Assembly (NCBI GenBank): GCA_947184155.2
Contig: CAMXCT020003398.1
Span: 1 to 64,000, forward strand
Reading direction: 5' to 3'
Length of the DNA stretch: 64,000 nt
From: Cladocopium goreaui
Lineage: Eukaryota; Sar; Dinophyceae; Suessiales; Symbiodiniaceae
Below the pieces are notes generated by a model, which was not told the DNA's origin, made no database searches, and was given only the letters and a program-made list of their open reading frames with translations. This document shows positions 18,418 to 29,628 of the stretch, piece by piece. Position 1 is the first letter of the stretch. Each line of letters opens with the position of its first letter. Made by a program: the position numbers and the translations under genes.

Positions 18418-19075
18418 TCCTAAAGCCCCCCCTGGTTGGCGGGTCCAACTGTACATAGTAGCCACCCTTCTTGGGCCCTCCCCTTTTGGGGGGGGGGACC
18501 CACAAGCCTTGTCTCTCGGTTGACATGTTGCGCAACTCAGTAGGCGGGTTGGCCCTGGTCAATGCACATGATGACGACATTTTGCGCAAATATGCGTTCG
18601 CAGCATGAAAATTTTGATTTTAAGATGCCTAGGCATGAAAGCGAAGTCAAGTGTAGTTTGGTTCGAGGTGGACATGTCAGCCTTTTGGATGTTGGTTTTT
18701 GTTGTGACAACAGCAGCAACCAGTTTCTTGCATTTTCTGCTGCAAGGAAAGATTGGAGCTAGATGCCGAGTGGCGCGCTCTCCCCCCCATGGTTGGGGGG
18801 TCCAACTGTACATAGTAGCCACCATTCTTGGGCCCCCCCACCAGTCCAACTGTACATAGCCTTTGGTGCTATGGAAAGTGGAGAGGCAAATGCAGGATGC
18901 ATTACTTCTTCCTTAATTCTTCCCAAGACCCCCCCTTGGTTGGGGGGTCCAACTGTACAGTAGCCTTTCTGCTTAGGCCCCCCCCTCTTTGGGGGGGGGC
19001 ATTGCGGTGCCAGAGCTGCATTTCTTCTTCCTTTTTTCCTTCCCTCTGATGCCCCCCCATTTAAGGGGGGGCCAT
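18418..19075. repeat. Three GC-rich dispersed repeats with hairpins
   Basis: A roughly 80-bp segment built as CCCCCC..GGTTGGGGGG, GTCCAACTGTACATAGTAGCC, then GGGCCCCCC...GGGGGGG recurs at 18,422-18,500, 18,780-18,850 and 18,927-19,010. A related CCCCCCCATTTAAGGGGGGG hairpin sits at 19,051. Copies differ in the spacer. They look like a short interspersed or foldback element; no coding function is seen. Between them, 18,500-18,780 is unrecognised. Confidence 0.8.
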
Positions 19076-19225
19076 GCCTAAATGGATAATGCAAAGACAA
19101 ATGCGGCAACCTTGCTTGGCACCCCGCTATAGGGGTGGTCAAGACGCAACACGAGGGAAGAAAAAAAAGGCCATGGAGCGAGGCACTCATGCAGATGTCT
19201 CTCTACATCCTCCATAGCCTCCTTA

Positions 19226-19294
19226 TATGATATGCATATATATATAATATACATTATATACATATATATATATATACATACATATATATATATT
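19226..19294. repeat. TA-rich microsatellite
   Basis: Alternating TA with interspersed CA/TG steps, about 70 bp. Similar short tracts occur at 21,600-21,660, 22,230-22,260, 23,030-23,065 and 25,975-25,992. Confidence 0.9.
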
Positions 19295-19345
19295 TTTACG
19301 TAGGGGTCCATGACGATGTTGTTTTAAGGGATGTGGGTTTGCATG

Positions 19346-19450
19346 GTGGTTCCTGGAGGTTGGGGGACACGGTAAACCCCAGAAAAAAACAATACCAGTG
19401 CTTCCTGGAGTTTGGGGGTCATGGCAAGCCCAAAGAAAAAACAACACACA
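19346..19450. repeat. Two-copy tandem duplication, about 60-bp unit
   Basis: TTCCTGGAGGTTGGGGGACACGG at 19,349 recurs as TTCCTGGAGTTTGGGGGTCATGG near 19,409, both followed by an A-rich segment. From 19,450 to 20,632 I see no gene; it is probably intron or intergenic DNA. Confidence 0.7.
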
Positions 19451-20632
19451 TTTTACCAATTTATTTTTGGTGGTTAAATGCTACATGATGTATTGTTGCA
19501 AAGCCGGTTGTGGGGCAACAACCCATATATATATATATCGTGTTTTTCAATCCTGGGATGCATCCCTCATGTTTTCCAAACACAAAGTTGGAAACAAAAT
19601 CCAAGATTTGATGTTCACCAATTTCCGTTTGGTCATCCAAAACAAACGTTTTCTTCAACCTTGTGGTCACCAGATGGGGTCACCAAAATGAGATTTTGAT
19701 GTGGGATCTTTCGTGGTGGTTCCAAACATGGGTCTTCATCAAAAGAAACTACCAAAATCAGGTTGGATGGGAACCCTTGAGGGTGTTAACATTGCGCACT
19801 TGCACCGGTGCTATCCAGCAAGCCAAGCTTGCCAGGGGGCAAAACTTGTGATGGCACATGTCAGTTCTATTTCCACCCAGCAATTATGGGACCATACGCC
19901 CAAAACCTTGGATGGAGAATTTGAAACATGCATAAGCACGCATACCCAGTAGATCGAAACAATATAGATATACATATAAATAACAGGACACACATATTCA
20001 CTTCCTCTTTGTGGATTTTCCCTCCAACATTTCTCCAAGTATATCCTCTTTCGAAACGTAATTAGGTCTGTAAGTGACCTCAATCGCAAGAAACTTGGGA
20101 GTTCCGGCAGTGCGGCGCCATGCGCTGATGTTTTGATCTGGCGATGATTGAGATCGCTTGTCTCTGCCGACGCCCTAGTTTCAAAACAGGATCCAGGATC
20201 TCTTTGCTTTGGGATTCAAAATTTGAAGAGTCGCCTAATTTGAATGCAAGGGATGATCAATGCGAACTGTGGCATGGGTCGAAGGTATGAATCCACCAAC
20301 ATGGAATAAATCTATAGTTGATACAAGGTTGTAGGTTGGAATCCAAATCAATATGACACCTCCCAGAATGAACTACCCCCAATTAGGATGTTCCAAAAAG
20401 TTTTACTGTCTCAAACAATTGTGACCAGTTTTTGGTATTCTCCTCATTCTGTGAAACCACAAACCACCAATTGGGGATATACTGCAATGCAAAGGATGTA
20501 TCCACCCAGGATGAAGCAAATTCCAAAAGAATCCATCTATTTGCTGGGCATCCTCGAAAACTGGAATGATTATTAATGCATCTCTAGATCTTGTAACTCT
20601 AGTATAAGCCCAAGGTTTTTTGGCCCTTTTAG

Positions 20633-20843
20633 GGATCCTGCCAACGGCTGACCGACCGCAAAGGCCGAAGTGGTCATGGTGACCAACTCATTCGCATTGC
20701 GTCCTTAGATGGAGAAGGCAAGCATGTGACAGGGGTTCAGGGTGCCCTTGGTGCTGGGATTCACTCTAAGAAGGTTACTGCTCAGTCTTGGAACCGTGGG
20801 ATATCGTGGGATTTTTCAACTGGAAAGTGCACTCATGTTGTAT
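20633..20843 (+). CDS. Exon of unrecognised intron-containing gene
   Basis: It starts after the acceptor CCTTTTAG. The frame reads GSCQRLTDRKGRSGHGDQL...IASLDGEGKHVTGVQGA...WDFSTGKCTH without stop up to TAG at 20,841, beside a possible GT donor. Composition and the flanking pyrimidine tract support coding. The gene family is unknown. Confidence 0.5.
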
Positions 20844-20897
20844 AGGTAAAGTTTGTTGATATCCACCAAAAATGACATGGACAACCTTTTGTGCCTT

Positions 20898-20975
20898 CAG
20901 GCCATTTGGTTCAGGCTGCAGGGTTGATTTCAATCACTAGTGGGGTGATTTGCTATGGCTGTGGTCGCAGCACAT
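20898..20975 (+). CDS. Short exon with C-x2-C motif
   Basis: After the acceptor CCTTCAG the frame reads HLVQAAGLISITSGVICYGCGRS and stops. The C-x2-C could be half of a zinc site. An overlapping frame from 20,955 (LIAPEDWKSTRLL) is the alternative reading. Low confidence in which is used. Confidence 0.35.
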
Positions 20976-21323
20976 GAGCACCAGCGTGCTTTGATTGCGC
21001 CAGAGGATTGGAAGTCTACTCGCCTTTTGCCACATTCCTGGTACATTCTTTTTGGGGGCAACCCCACACCCCATATAAGATATAGGGATCCGATTTTGTT
21101 TCATTTGTTCTTCCCTTCCACATTGATTTACGAACCAACTCAGGACACGGGAAAAAGTTCAATGGACGAAGGACCAAGTTGTATCATGGCATGCATATGT
21201 GTTTAAACAATTGTTAGCAACGAACCACCCATAAGAGACAGATTTGCAATTAGAATTCCCTTAGTACATTTAATTGGGGTTCATTGGGATTCATTTCTCT
21301 AGAAACATGGATTGGGGATCCAG

Positions 21324-21487
21324 TTTTTGAGGCACAAATGGCCAGAGCCATGTTGGAACACATCCCGGAAAGAGCGAAGAGCCTCATCCTCACTGGAGCT
21401 ATTTCTGGTAGCAGCATGTTCTTGCTTGCAGATGACTCAGGTGTAACCCGTCCCAACTACAAGGACCTTACACAATGGGGAACTTGA
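21324..21487 (+). CDS. Exon of unrecognised gene
   Basis: Preceded by acceptor GATCCAG. It reads FEAQMARAMLEHIPERAKSL...TGAISGSSMFLLADDSGVTRP and stops at 21,485. The amphipathic helical start is protein-like. It may belong with the neighbouring exons. Confidence 0.45.
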
Positions 21488-21685
21488 TGTTGAAAATGTG
21501 TTTCAAGGGGTCTTCTCAATAGGTGTGGAAATGTTTGGGGTTTAGTATACATAGATAGATTGGGGTTTAAATACATATATAGATTGGGGTTTAAATACAT
21601 ATAGATATAGATATATATATATATATATACCATGTGTATATATATATATATACATATGTAAATAAACAACCCTTTAGGACATCAG

Positions 21686-21915
21686 CAACAACTTTGTTTG
21701 GTTGCGAGCATGGTGTGAATTCTTTCCTGACCATGTGCCGTCCGGGTTCTTTATCATGGACTCTCTGTTGGTCCTTGACTACTTTTTGATGGACAAGATG
21801 CTCTTGCCAGAGGGTAAGGCTACGTGTGACCGGGAGACCAAGGTTGAGCTTGCTCGGCAGGAAACCAACAAAATGAAGCGCCTTCTAGGTGCGTTGCGCT
21901 ACTTGTGGAGGAACG
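21686..21915 (+). CDS. Exon of unrecognised gene
   Basis: Starts after GACATCAG and ends near a GT donor (GAACG|GTTTC). It reads FVWLRAWCEFFPDHVPSGF...VELARQETNKMKRLLGALRYLW, a plausible folded helical segment. The family is unknown. Confidence 0.5.
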
Positions 21916-22341
21916 GTTTCTTGAACACAAGAGCCAAAGATATGGGTTTCTTATGTTTTTTTCCTTTTGGCAAAGTGGTTGCATATTGCAATACCGTCAA
22001 ATTTCATGTTTCAATCGGCTGCAGAACATGTTATGAGGTCCAGGATCTCACGACGAGAGCGTTCGAATCTTGAAGTCCTACCTCAAGCCCAGTCCAAGTG
22101 CCCTTGTTTCTTCCTCCTAGCATTGGAAATGTGCATAGTTTCTGTTTCAAAGTCTGATTTCCATGTTGAATATTTTGTATCCAACAGAATCCAATAGTAT
22201 ATACATATTTTGAACCCACACACCAACACACGCACATGTATATATATGTATGTATATTAAATAATAGAGACATGTATACTTTTACACTATACAGCTATTC
22301 TTTTGCATGCCACATATATGCATAGTTAAATTGTCTTTCAG

Positions 22342-22419
22342 ATGTGGCATGTGTGGGGAAGAAGTGAGGCTCGACGTGAAGCTGTAGCCGAACGTGAGCC
22401 CAGCAGCGACAGTGAGGAC
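22342..22419 (+). CDS. Short acidic/basic exon
   Basis: Follows the acceptor TCTTTCAG. It reads MWHVWGRSEARREAVAEREP then SSDSED before TAA. It is compositionally continuous with the acidic exon at 22,532. Confidence 0.45.
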
Positions 22420-22531
22420 TAAAAAATGGGGCAAAAACATGTCTCCAGTAGAATGATATAGAGGGTCTAGGATACTGTAGTATGGTCCAACATGCAGTTT
22501 GTCCCGTATACCTCCGAACCTGTAGGAAGAG

Positions 22532-22873
22532 CAAGCCCCCGTGAATGACACAGAGTCTGACGCAGAAGAGGAGGAGGAAGATGACGAGAACATGAACGAT
22601 GATGATGTTTGTGATCCCAATGCTTCCAAGTCCCCCATGAGTGCAGTTGACAGTCAGGAAAGTGCAGGGGAGTCAGAGACTGAGGAGAGCCTTGACCCTG
22701 CCCTCGTCTTTGACAGGAACCCAGATGACTTGTCAGACTTGCCTGACACGCCCACCACAGAGTCAGGCACCACGCTGATCTTGCCCAGGGTGAAGCGCAC
22801 GCTTTATGTCCCACCGCCCCTACCACCCGATGATCTCATGAGTTCCGATGATGAGGACCAGGAAGGGAGTTGA
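22532..22873 (+). CDS. Acidic low-complexity exon
   Basis: Open frame to TGA at 22,871: NDTESDAEEEEEDDENMNDD, then ESAGESETEESLDPALVFD and PPPLPPDDLMSSDDEDQEGS. It is rich in D, E and S and probably disordered. Acceptor GGAAGAG. Likely the same gene as adjacent exons. Confidence 0.5.
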   Translation, partial: QAPVNDTESDAEEEEEDDENMNDDDVCDPNASKSPMSAVDSQESAGESETEESLDPALVFDRNPDDLSDLPDTPTTESGTTLILPRVKRTLYVPPPLPPDDLMSSDDEDQEGS

Positions 22874-23447
22874 GGGCAAAGATTTAACAGTTTTGGGGAT
22901 GGCGCAGAAAACCTTGAACCCCCCTATAGGAAAACCATCGTGACCACCACTCAGTTCCTCGACAGTATCGCTGTATATTAAGTTGTGTTGACCATTGCTG
23001 TGTGTGAAGGGTTGCATGATAGTAGCATACATATATACACACACACATATATATATATATACACATTAGAAAGCTCCTGTTCTAAGGAAGATGCTTTGCG
23101 AGAGGCTCTCCACTTCATGGGGTTAGAATCTCATGGTGCGAAATTACCTCTCCCTCCCAGCTCATTGAAAACGCTCCCATTGCCAGTGCCTGACTTCTTG
23201 AATGATGTTGCTACGCATCTATCCCAAAGCGGTTCACCTTTTGTGGGTCTCCAGTTGCTTACCAACCAATCAGGTTTATGTTTGTTTCCCATGATAAATC
23301 CGATAAAATTGCATCACGTTGATTCAATGAAACCACATTTAACAGGATCGATTTTGGGGCAACTTTCTGGTCATAATTACCCTCATCAAAAAGATACTAT
23401 CCATCCCATTGGATTAAACATGTCAACGCAACTGCACATCCCTTCAG

Positions 23448-23582
23448 GTCAAAGATTCGAAAGGGAAGAAGGGCAACAAGTCTAGCGGCTCCGGGAAGAA
23501 GTCCAAGGCATCCTTTCGCCGTGGCGTGAGGCGTCCCAAGGCTAAGAAGCCCAAGCGATGGTCTGGAGCTGGTGCCCTTGAG
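23448..23582 (+). CDS. Lysine-rich exon
   Basis: Bounded by acceptor CCTTCAG and donor GAG|GTCTGG. It reads VKDSKGKKGNKSSGSGKKSK then ASFRRGVRRPKAKKPKRWSG, strongly basic and possibly nuclear or nucleic-acid binding. It is the best-defined exon of this stretch. Confidence 0.55.
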
Positions 23583-23743
23583 GTCTGGGGCCATGTCAAA
23601 AGATATACCCAACCAATATTTGAGAGGATGTCCCATTTACAACATACATCTATATCTAATGCTTGAAGGGGATGCTCCACTATATAACAAATGTTTCAGA
23701 AAAAGATCAATTGAAATCTTTTTGGAAACAAAACCCTGATCAG

Positions 23744-24028
23744 GAGTATGGCGAGTATTCCTTGAAGGATATTCCAATGGCTGCTCGCCCACAGCCAGAC
23801 CGTATCCACAGGGGAAAACATTCCTACACTGTGAAAACAGCTGTCAGGGATCCCGGGGATGAGATGCGAGAGGTTCTTGTGGATTACTTACTGAGAGCAA
23901 AGGCATACTATGTGAAAAAAGCAGCGCCAACAGGACATTGCGGCCAAATCACGTGGAAAAAATTCGGTGGCCCAAAGGCAGCGTGGAGTGTCACTATGGA
24001 CCAAGCCCGTTGTGGAGGGGTCCCATAA
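23744..24028 (+). CDS. Terminal-type exon of unrecognised gene
   Basis: After acceptor CTGATCAG the frame reads EYGEYSLKDIPMAARPQPDR, HSYTVKTAVRDPGDEMREVL, VDYLLRAKAYYVKKAAPTGH and so on to TAA at 24,026. It has good coding character. From 24,029 to 25,109 I see no gene apart from the duplicated segment at 24,729. Confidence 0.5.
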   Translation, partial: EYGEYSLKDIPMAARPQPDRIHRGKHSYTVKTAVRDPGDEMREVLVDYLLRAKAYYVKKAAPTGHCGQITWKKFGGPKAAWSVTMDQARCGGVP

Positions 24029-24724
24029 AAGTGTTTGATCATGGCCCTGCATTTGTGCCAGCTCAGGAACGCACCCATTGTGCTTTTATGTTCCAATTCA
24101 ATTTGTTGTTTTGGTATTGGTAAAAAAAACAAAACCGGCTGTGTTTCGACAGTTTGATTGCTCTAGAAGAGCCATGGCACACGATCTTGTTTGAGAGTCA
24201 GCTTGAGCTGCTCCCCAGGGAATGCACCTAGTGATTTGGGGTGCTGAATGCGCATCGCATTTGGTTGGGGTGCTGGAGCATTACCCATACAGGGAAACAT
24301 GGCTCGCTGGTTGAGTTTGTCATATATACGTAGGTGTCGCAGTGGATCTGGTCAAGCGGGAAAAAGTATCTGGTCCCACAAAGGGATCTCATTAGTGCTT
24401 TGATTGCTAAAGAGACGTTTCCGAAATCTTCAGAAACAATCCAATTTGAGGGAATGCACCTTTCAAACACCAAAATTCAAAATATGCTCAATTGCCCCAA
24501 GAAGTTCTGAACGTTCTGAACGTTCTGAACTTAAAACAAATGCAAGGTATCACCAACCAGTCCCCAACCCTTCCATGGAGTCCTGAGTGTGTTGTTTCCT
24601 TTGTGCCTGGGCAGGTGCACAAGATAGATCAAAGAGCGAATGAATGAGGAGGCCAGGTTTACCCAGTGTTTGGGGAACTCAGGGTCATGGATGTTGGAAG
24701 CCATCATCAATCAGTAAAAATGGT

Positions 24725-24925
24725 TTCCTCTTCAACCATGTTTGAAATGTTTCTTCCATCATGATCCCATGCAACAGTGGCAATCGTTGATTCTTAGTAC
24801 CGCCATCCAGTTGATGAAAGAAAGGTTTTCTCTTGAACCATGTTTGAATGTTTCTCCCACCATGGCCCATGCAACAGTGACGTTCTTTGATTCTTAGTAT
24901 CGCCATGCAGGTGATCCAAGAAAGG
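24725..24925. repeat. Two-copy tandem duplication, about 102-bp unit
   Basis: CTCTTCAACCATGTTTGAAATG (24,729) and CTCTTGAACCATGTTTGAATG (24,831) start two imperfect copies that share CCCATGCAACAGTG and TTGATTCTTAGTA. Confidence 0.8.
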
Positions 24926-25109
24926 AAAGCTCAGAAATGCCGAGGCCGGACTTCCGTCCGAACAGGGGTGTGCAAATCGGAACATCCAACAAGAGATTCT
25001 AGATCACCCCAATGCATCTATCACATACTATACGTGATCATGTTGCATGTCTTGTGTCAAATGTGATTGGCTGCTTTAGCTGTTTTCCTCAACACACCCA
25101 ACGGCTGCA

Positions 25110-25228
25110 GTGGCCAACATGGGTAAGTCTTGTCGAACCATTGCCAAAAAGGCATCCCGGCAGAGTATGCAACAGATGGCACCCATGACCAGTCGACCAA
25201 AGGGAGGCTATCGCAACAAGCAGAAATC
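25110..25228 (+). CDS. Short basic exon
   Basis: Frame VANMGKSCRTIAKKASRQSM then QQMAPMTSRPKGGYRNKQ after an acceptor GCTGCAG. Basic and methionine/glutamine-rich. It probably lies at the 5' side of the gene continued at 25,488. Confidence 0.4.
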
Positions 25229-25487
25229 GACCATCCTTTGTGGCTTACGTGCTTTGGGGCTCCTGCAGCTGCTTATCCCAAAATGTATACAATCAAATTG
25301 TGGTTGTTCACCCCAAACAATTTGGGAATTTGTGTGGCTACTTACCCCAATCAATTTGTGAATCATTTTGTGAATTGTTTTTTCTTGGGGCTGTACTTGA
25401 TCGGTCATTAGATATTGCAGTCTTCCAACCATACAACCTTCCAAACCACCCAGATCTTAGGTGATAGCCTTCATAGTTGCTTTGATC

Positions 25488-25667
25488 TTTGCCCAGAAGG
25501 ATCTTCCTTTCAGCAGTGGTGGAGCCTTAGATCACTTGGAGTGCTTCTGCGGCGAACAATCGGTCACACTCGGGGAGCTGGAGGAATCAGTCTGGGTCCA
25601 GTGTCAAAAGAAAAGGGTGCCCATAGATGGGTTCTGGAAATGGGAGATTAGCTACCGTGCCATGTAA
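25488..25667 (+). CDS. Exon with CFC motif
   Basis: Starts after TTTGCCCAG. It reads KDLPFSSGGALDHLECFCGE then QSVTLGELEESVWVQCQKKRVPIDGFW. Three cysteines and a histidine could form a metal site. The family is not recognised. Confidence 0.45.
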   Translation, partial: FAQKDLPFSSGGALDHLECFCGEQSVTLGELEESVWVQCQKKRVPIDGFWKWEISYRAM

Positions 25668-26089
25668 ATTGGGGGGAAATATATTATATTCACCAATAAT
25701 ATATAAATAGTTGTTTGCCTGTTCCGGTACTTCCCATTGGTTGCTCTCTTCAACTGTTTCCAAACCAGAATCCACATTTCCGAAAAATGTACTATAGCGG
25801 GGTCTTCACCATTGCGCCCTTCAAAATCTATTATCTGCTCGACCTCATGAAACATATAGTCATTGTTTGACTAAAATCCATCAACATCAATTTATTCGAT
25901 ATGGATTGGGGTCAATGTGTGTTGTTGGGAGCCTAGTGTGTCTCCTTGTCACCCCTGTAACTCTGACAATTTATTAATATATATATATATATGGAACCCG
26001 TTTGAAATGGTATGGATTTTGATATAGATCTCATTGCACAAGGGTATGGAATGGTCCCCTTACTTTATACCCAATATACTTGCATGCAG

Positions 26090-26163
26090 GAGGGGCGTTC
26101 GGCTGTTGGCTTAGACATCCGAATGAGTCAGAGCTTGGACATATTGTCCACCAACCGTGTATG
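26090..26163 (+). CDS. Exon of methyltransferase-like dinoflagellate family (tentative)
   Basis: After TTGCATGCAG the frame reads EGRSAVGLDIRMSQSLDILSTNRV. With the exons at 26,735 and 27,301, this matches a gene type I remember as abundant in dinoflagellates: a segment like G..A.G.D..., later P-C-x-S-W, later E-Q-P. The expected P-C exon is not visible here. Confidence 0.4.
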
Positions 26164-26734
26164 ACTGGAGTTCCTTAAAGGATTGCAAATGGACTAGATA
26201 AAACTGGAAACTGATGAATGAAGTGAAGTTATCATCCTAGGTCCGGTTCCCGATCGTGAGCGAAGAGACAAGTGGAAGGATAAGGAGAAGACGAGTAGAG
26301 AGAACCGGAAGGTAACGACTGGCATGAACTGTGTACCGGGAGGATTCTAAGAAGGATTCATTCAGCACCTCTACCAGGTTTGCAGGCTCAGCAGAAAAGG
26401 TGCCGGCTTACTAGCTGCACCAGTTTGTTCAACGTTTGTGTTTATGAGCCTTGGTTCACAAAAGATCTTTCGGAGGTGATATTGCTTTCCTTAAAATAAG
26501 TCATTGTTTCCACATATCATTAGGGGTGTTTAATGGTGTTCATCAATTTTGGTGTCCAGACAAGGCGCCAAAAAAATTGACTCCCTTATGCACCAATGAT
26601 TCGTCTAAGTATGTTTTAATTTTGATAGGCTCGATGGGGTCTATTTTTCAGAGCCGATTAACACGTACAGACAGTGTCATACAATGCCGACCTTTGGAGA
26701 ATACTTGAGTGGCCATATTTCCCCAACGCCCTAG

Positions 26735-27012
26735 GTCACGAGGCAGCACAGGGAGGTCAGCCCTGGAGCCGAGTGGGAACACTTCTTTCGATTCGGTCTC
26801 TCAAGGCAATCTAATAGCATGCCGGACATTGGTCTTACTGTGGGTGGCGGCTGCCTTAAATGCATGGTGGATTCTGGAGCAGCCCAAGAACTCTTTAATG
26901 CAAGAGCTACCTGCTTTTCAATCCTTCATGAATCGAGTCAAAACCTACCGGTTCCACATGAAAATGTCTGAGTACGGCGGGCCTACAGAGAAGCCGACTT
27001 GGCTATACTCCG
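26735..27012 (+). CDS. Exon with EQP motif, methyltransferase-like family (tentative)
   Basis: The acceptor is CCCTAG and the end is at CTCCG|GATACT, a GA donor. It reads RSRGSTGRSALEPSGNTSFD, then LIACRTLVLLWVAAALNAWW ILEQPKNSLMQ and FHMKMSEYGGPTEKPTWLYSG. The ILEQP after a hydrophobic strand resembles motif VI (E-N-V) of cytosine methyltransferases. That functional link is inference. Confidence 0.6.
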
Positions 27013-27300
27013 GATACTTAGCTTGTTAATTCAAACTTATGAGCACCATCTCATTTATCTTATGGGTGTTTTCTGAAGGGTTGTGTTTATATCTCATTTG
27101 TTTGTGGGCCTTTCCCTTCATATCAAAATACCAAAGGGTCATCCCATATGGATAATAAACTATTGGGAATGCATGGAAGGACACCTCACATCACCCCATC
27201 CTTTCTTTGGGGCTCCATGCCATCTAAGGAAAGAAGCAAATCGAACACCTTGGAAAGCACAAACCAAAGGCACACCAGCTACCCAAACATGAACCGAAAG

Positions 27301-27390
27301 AGATGGTTCAGGCCTATACTGATGGTTCGGGCCGTTCCCGAATCAAGGGCGGGAAGGATCTCAAAGCGTCGCGATCGTACCCAAGGTGGT
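27301..27390 (+). CDS. Last exon of the same tentative gene
   Basis: It reads MVQAYTDGSGRSRIKGGKDL then KASRSYPRW. The KGGKDLKASRSYP block usually follows the EQP exon in the gene family I recall. From 27,391 to 28,169 nothing coding is supported. Confidence 0.5.
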
Positions 27391-28169
27391 TCTTTGCTTA
27401 AATGATGTAGGTTTTTGAATTGTGTTTCCACTATGATTTGATCAGCCTCCAAGAGGGATATATATCATAGCACCATTTGGGAAATTGTACCTTCACCCTT
27501 ACCCTTGAATATCACCTGGGGAGCCTGACAAATCTTAGTTATACGTTGGATTCAGTATGGGGTCCCGAAATATTCAAAAATGACAGTAACGTTTTGGGGG
27601 CCCCAAAAGAAACACCATTGCCTTCCCTGGCCATGAGCTGGGTGTCCTGACCAATCTGAGCACTTGCAACCTTTTCCTTTGCTCCTCAGGTTTGCCGGAC
27701 CCACAAACTTCCAAAATCATGCAATGTGATGGAACTTTTGGATGTCAAATTCAAAATATGTACAAATTTGGGATCAGTTTGGACACCTATATTTGAAGGT
27801 AAATGTTGATTTCATTTCCTTCCCCATAAGCCCGACCGGCAGGCTAGTCCTGAAACGCCAGTTCAAAGCAAAAGGCCATGGTACGCCATCCTCCCACCTG
27901 AGCTGGGGTCATGTGGCGCTGCTCTGGAGTGAAGGTGGCCAGATTTGGGGATCCTTACCTGAAAATGGGGATTTCTGTGGTTTTCACTGGGTCAAACCTG
28001 CATGCATCATTTTTCATTTTTTTTCAAAAACTGGAGGTGGTAAAAGAATCATAGGTTTTCATCGAATATTGCAAAGCTAGCCTCAGGATTCCAATTTTGG
28101 ATCAATTTCACAAAAGGTTTTGCCATTCTGAGCATATTTTGGGCTCAATTTTCACGAAGTTGAGGGGCC

Positions 28170-29027
28170 ATGGCAAAAACCAAGGCTCAACCGGTTCCTT
28201 CTACTAGGATTCGGGGCAAGACCTCTTCAAAGCCTGCAGTTGCACAAGATAAGCTGAAGGTCAAAGCGAAGGATCAAAAGAAAGATTCAAAGAAGTCCAA
28301 GGCAATGGAGAAGGCCGAGCGCAAGAGCAAGGACAAAAAGGAGAAAAAAGACAAGGCTTCCAAGAAGGAAAGGAAAGGCACCAAGGAGGATGAACCAGCA
28401 CCAAAGACCAAGAAGCATTCCGATTCAGCAGCACTTGAGAAGAAGAGGCAGAACGAGGCGAACCTGAAGGCAATTGAAGCTGAGTCGGCCAAGAAGGAGG
28501 CCAAGAAAGCAAAGAAGGCAGAGGATGCAAAGAAAGCAGAGGCAGAAAAGAACGCACAGGCTGCGAAGAAAGCCGAGGATGAGAAGAAGAGGAAGGCCAA
28601 AGAGCAAGAGAAGAAAGAGAAAGCCAAGGCAACCAAGAAGAAGGAGACCCAGAAGCAGACCCAGTCTGTTCCTGCAACTCCAATCAAAGGCAACCAGGCT
28701 TTGATGTCTGACAAAAGCAGCCAAGGGACCCCGCAGAGTATTGACAACCTGTCGGACATTGAGAAGGAGCAGGAGAAAGCAAAGGCGAAGGGCATCACAC
28801 TAAATGAGCAATTGACCGATGTCTCTGCAGAGTCTTTGGAGAAGCACATGCAGAGCTTGCTCCAGGAGCAGCAGGCAAAGGAGAAAGAAGAGGCAGAGGC
28901 AGAGGCAGATGATCAGGAGGAGGAGGAAGATGAGGATGCTTCTGAAGATACTTCAGATGATGAAGACCAGGGCATGTCTGATGAGGAGATAAGGAGGAAG
29001 AAGGCGAAAGTGAAGACACACAGTTAG
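28170..29027 (+). CDS. Lysine/glutamate-rich (KEKE) protein, first exon
   Basis: ATG at 28,170, 285 codons to TAG at 29,025. It is nearly all K, E, A and D: long runs of KKAEDAKKAEAEKNAQAAKK type that form a single charged helix, then an acidic DEEEEDEDASEDTSDDED tail. A -1 frame change near 29,005 would continue it as EGMEILKDGAKADESEESEE. Antisense frames through it are shadows. It probably forms the N-terminal part of the gene whose exons follow at 29,356 and 29,752. Confidence 0.65.
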   Translation: MAKTKAQPVPSTRIRGKTSSKPAVAQDKLKVKAKDQKKDSKKSKAMEKAERKSKDKKEKKDKASKKERKGTKEDEPAPKTKKHSDSAALEKKRQNEANLKAIEAESAKKEAKKAKKAEDAKKAEAEKNAQAAKKAEDEKKRKAKEQEKKEKAKATKKKETQKQTQSVPATPIKGNQALMSDKSSQGTPQSIDNLSDIEKEQEKAKAKGITLNEQLTDVSAESLEKHMQSLLQEQQAKEKEEAEAEADDQEEEEDEDASEDTSDDEDQGMSDEEIRRKKAKVKTHS

Positions 29028-29177
29028 GCAAAGAGGGCATGGAGATTCTGAAGGATGGAGCGAAGGCGGATGAGAGTGAGGAAAGTGAAGAAAGCGATGA
29101 GGAGTCATCATCTGACAGTGAGACTTCCAGTGAGAGTCAGGACAATGCTGAGAACCCAAGAAGAGCAAGGCAGGTGA
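29012..29177 (+). CDS. Acidic serine-rich continuation of the KEKE gene
   Basis: The frame GMEILKDGAKADESEESEES then DEESSSDSETSSESQDNAEN continues the acidic tail of the previous frame after a one-base shift. The overlap suggests one gene with an indel rather than two genes. Confidence 0.45.
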
Positions 29178-29355
29178 CATGGGACAGATCGTCAAGGCTT
29201 CTGCAGCTGCTGAACAGTCTGCTCAGAAAGCTCTTGCAAATAGCATCTTGATAGTTATTAGATTCATGTACCTTCATTTCTATGTTTTCTGTCTTAGGAT
29301 GCTAACATCTCTTCGGTTGCAGTCTGTCGCACTTGTTTGTGATTCATCCCTGCAG

Positions 29356-29628
29356 GCACGAGCAACAAAGCAGAGTGGGACAAGTTCAGCAGGCAATGCA
29401 TGGACAAACGAAAGTTCCCTGCAGAGTTGGCATCACACTTCTTGCAAAGCAAAGTGTGTTTGTTCAACGAGTGGCTGTCTTGTGGAGGGGACTGGAGCAA
29501 AGTTGTCTTGAACTACGAGCGGAAGGTTGAAGACAAAAGGAAGTTCAAGAAGCAAAGGAAAGGAATGAAGGGAAGGGACATCATAGCGGCCTATGGTGAA
29601 ACGACCCTAGATGATTGCTTAGTGGGTT
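29356..29628 (+). CDS. Helical-domain exon of the KEKE gene
   Basis: It starts after CCCTGCAG. It reads GTSNKAEWDKFSRQCMDKRK FPAELASHFLQSKVCLFNEW and LSCGGDWSKVVLNYERKVED, a compact helical domain. From memory, the same pattern (EW..F.RQ....KFP, then LFN.WL) is widespread in dinoflagellate gene models of unknown function. Confidence 0.6.

Noticed and set aside
28261..28849. Minus-strand reading frames opposite the KEKE gene
   Set aside because: Antisense shadows of a lysine/glutamate-rich coding region give leucine/phenylalanine/serine-rich frames. The plus strand has an ATG and consistent exons.
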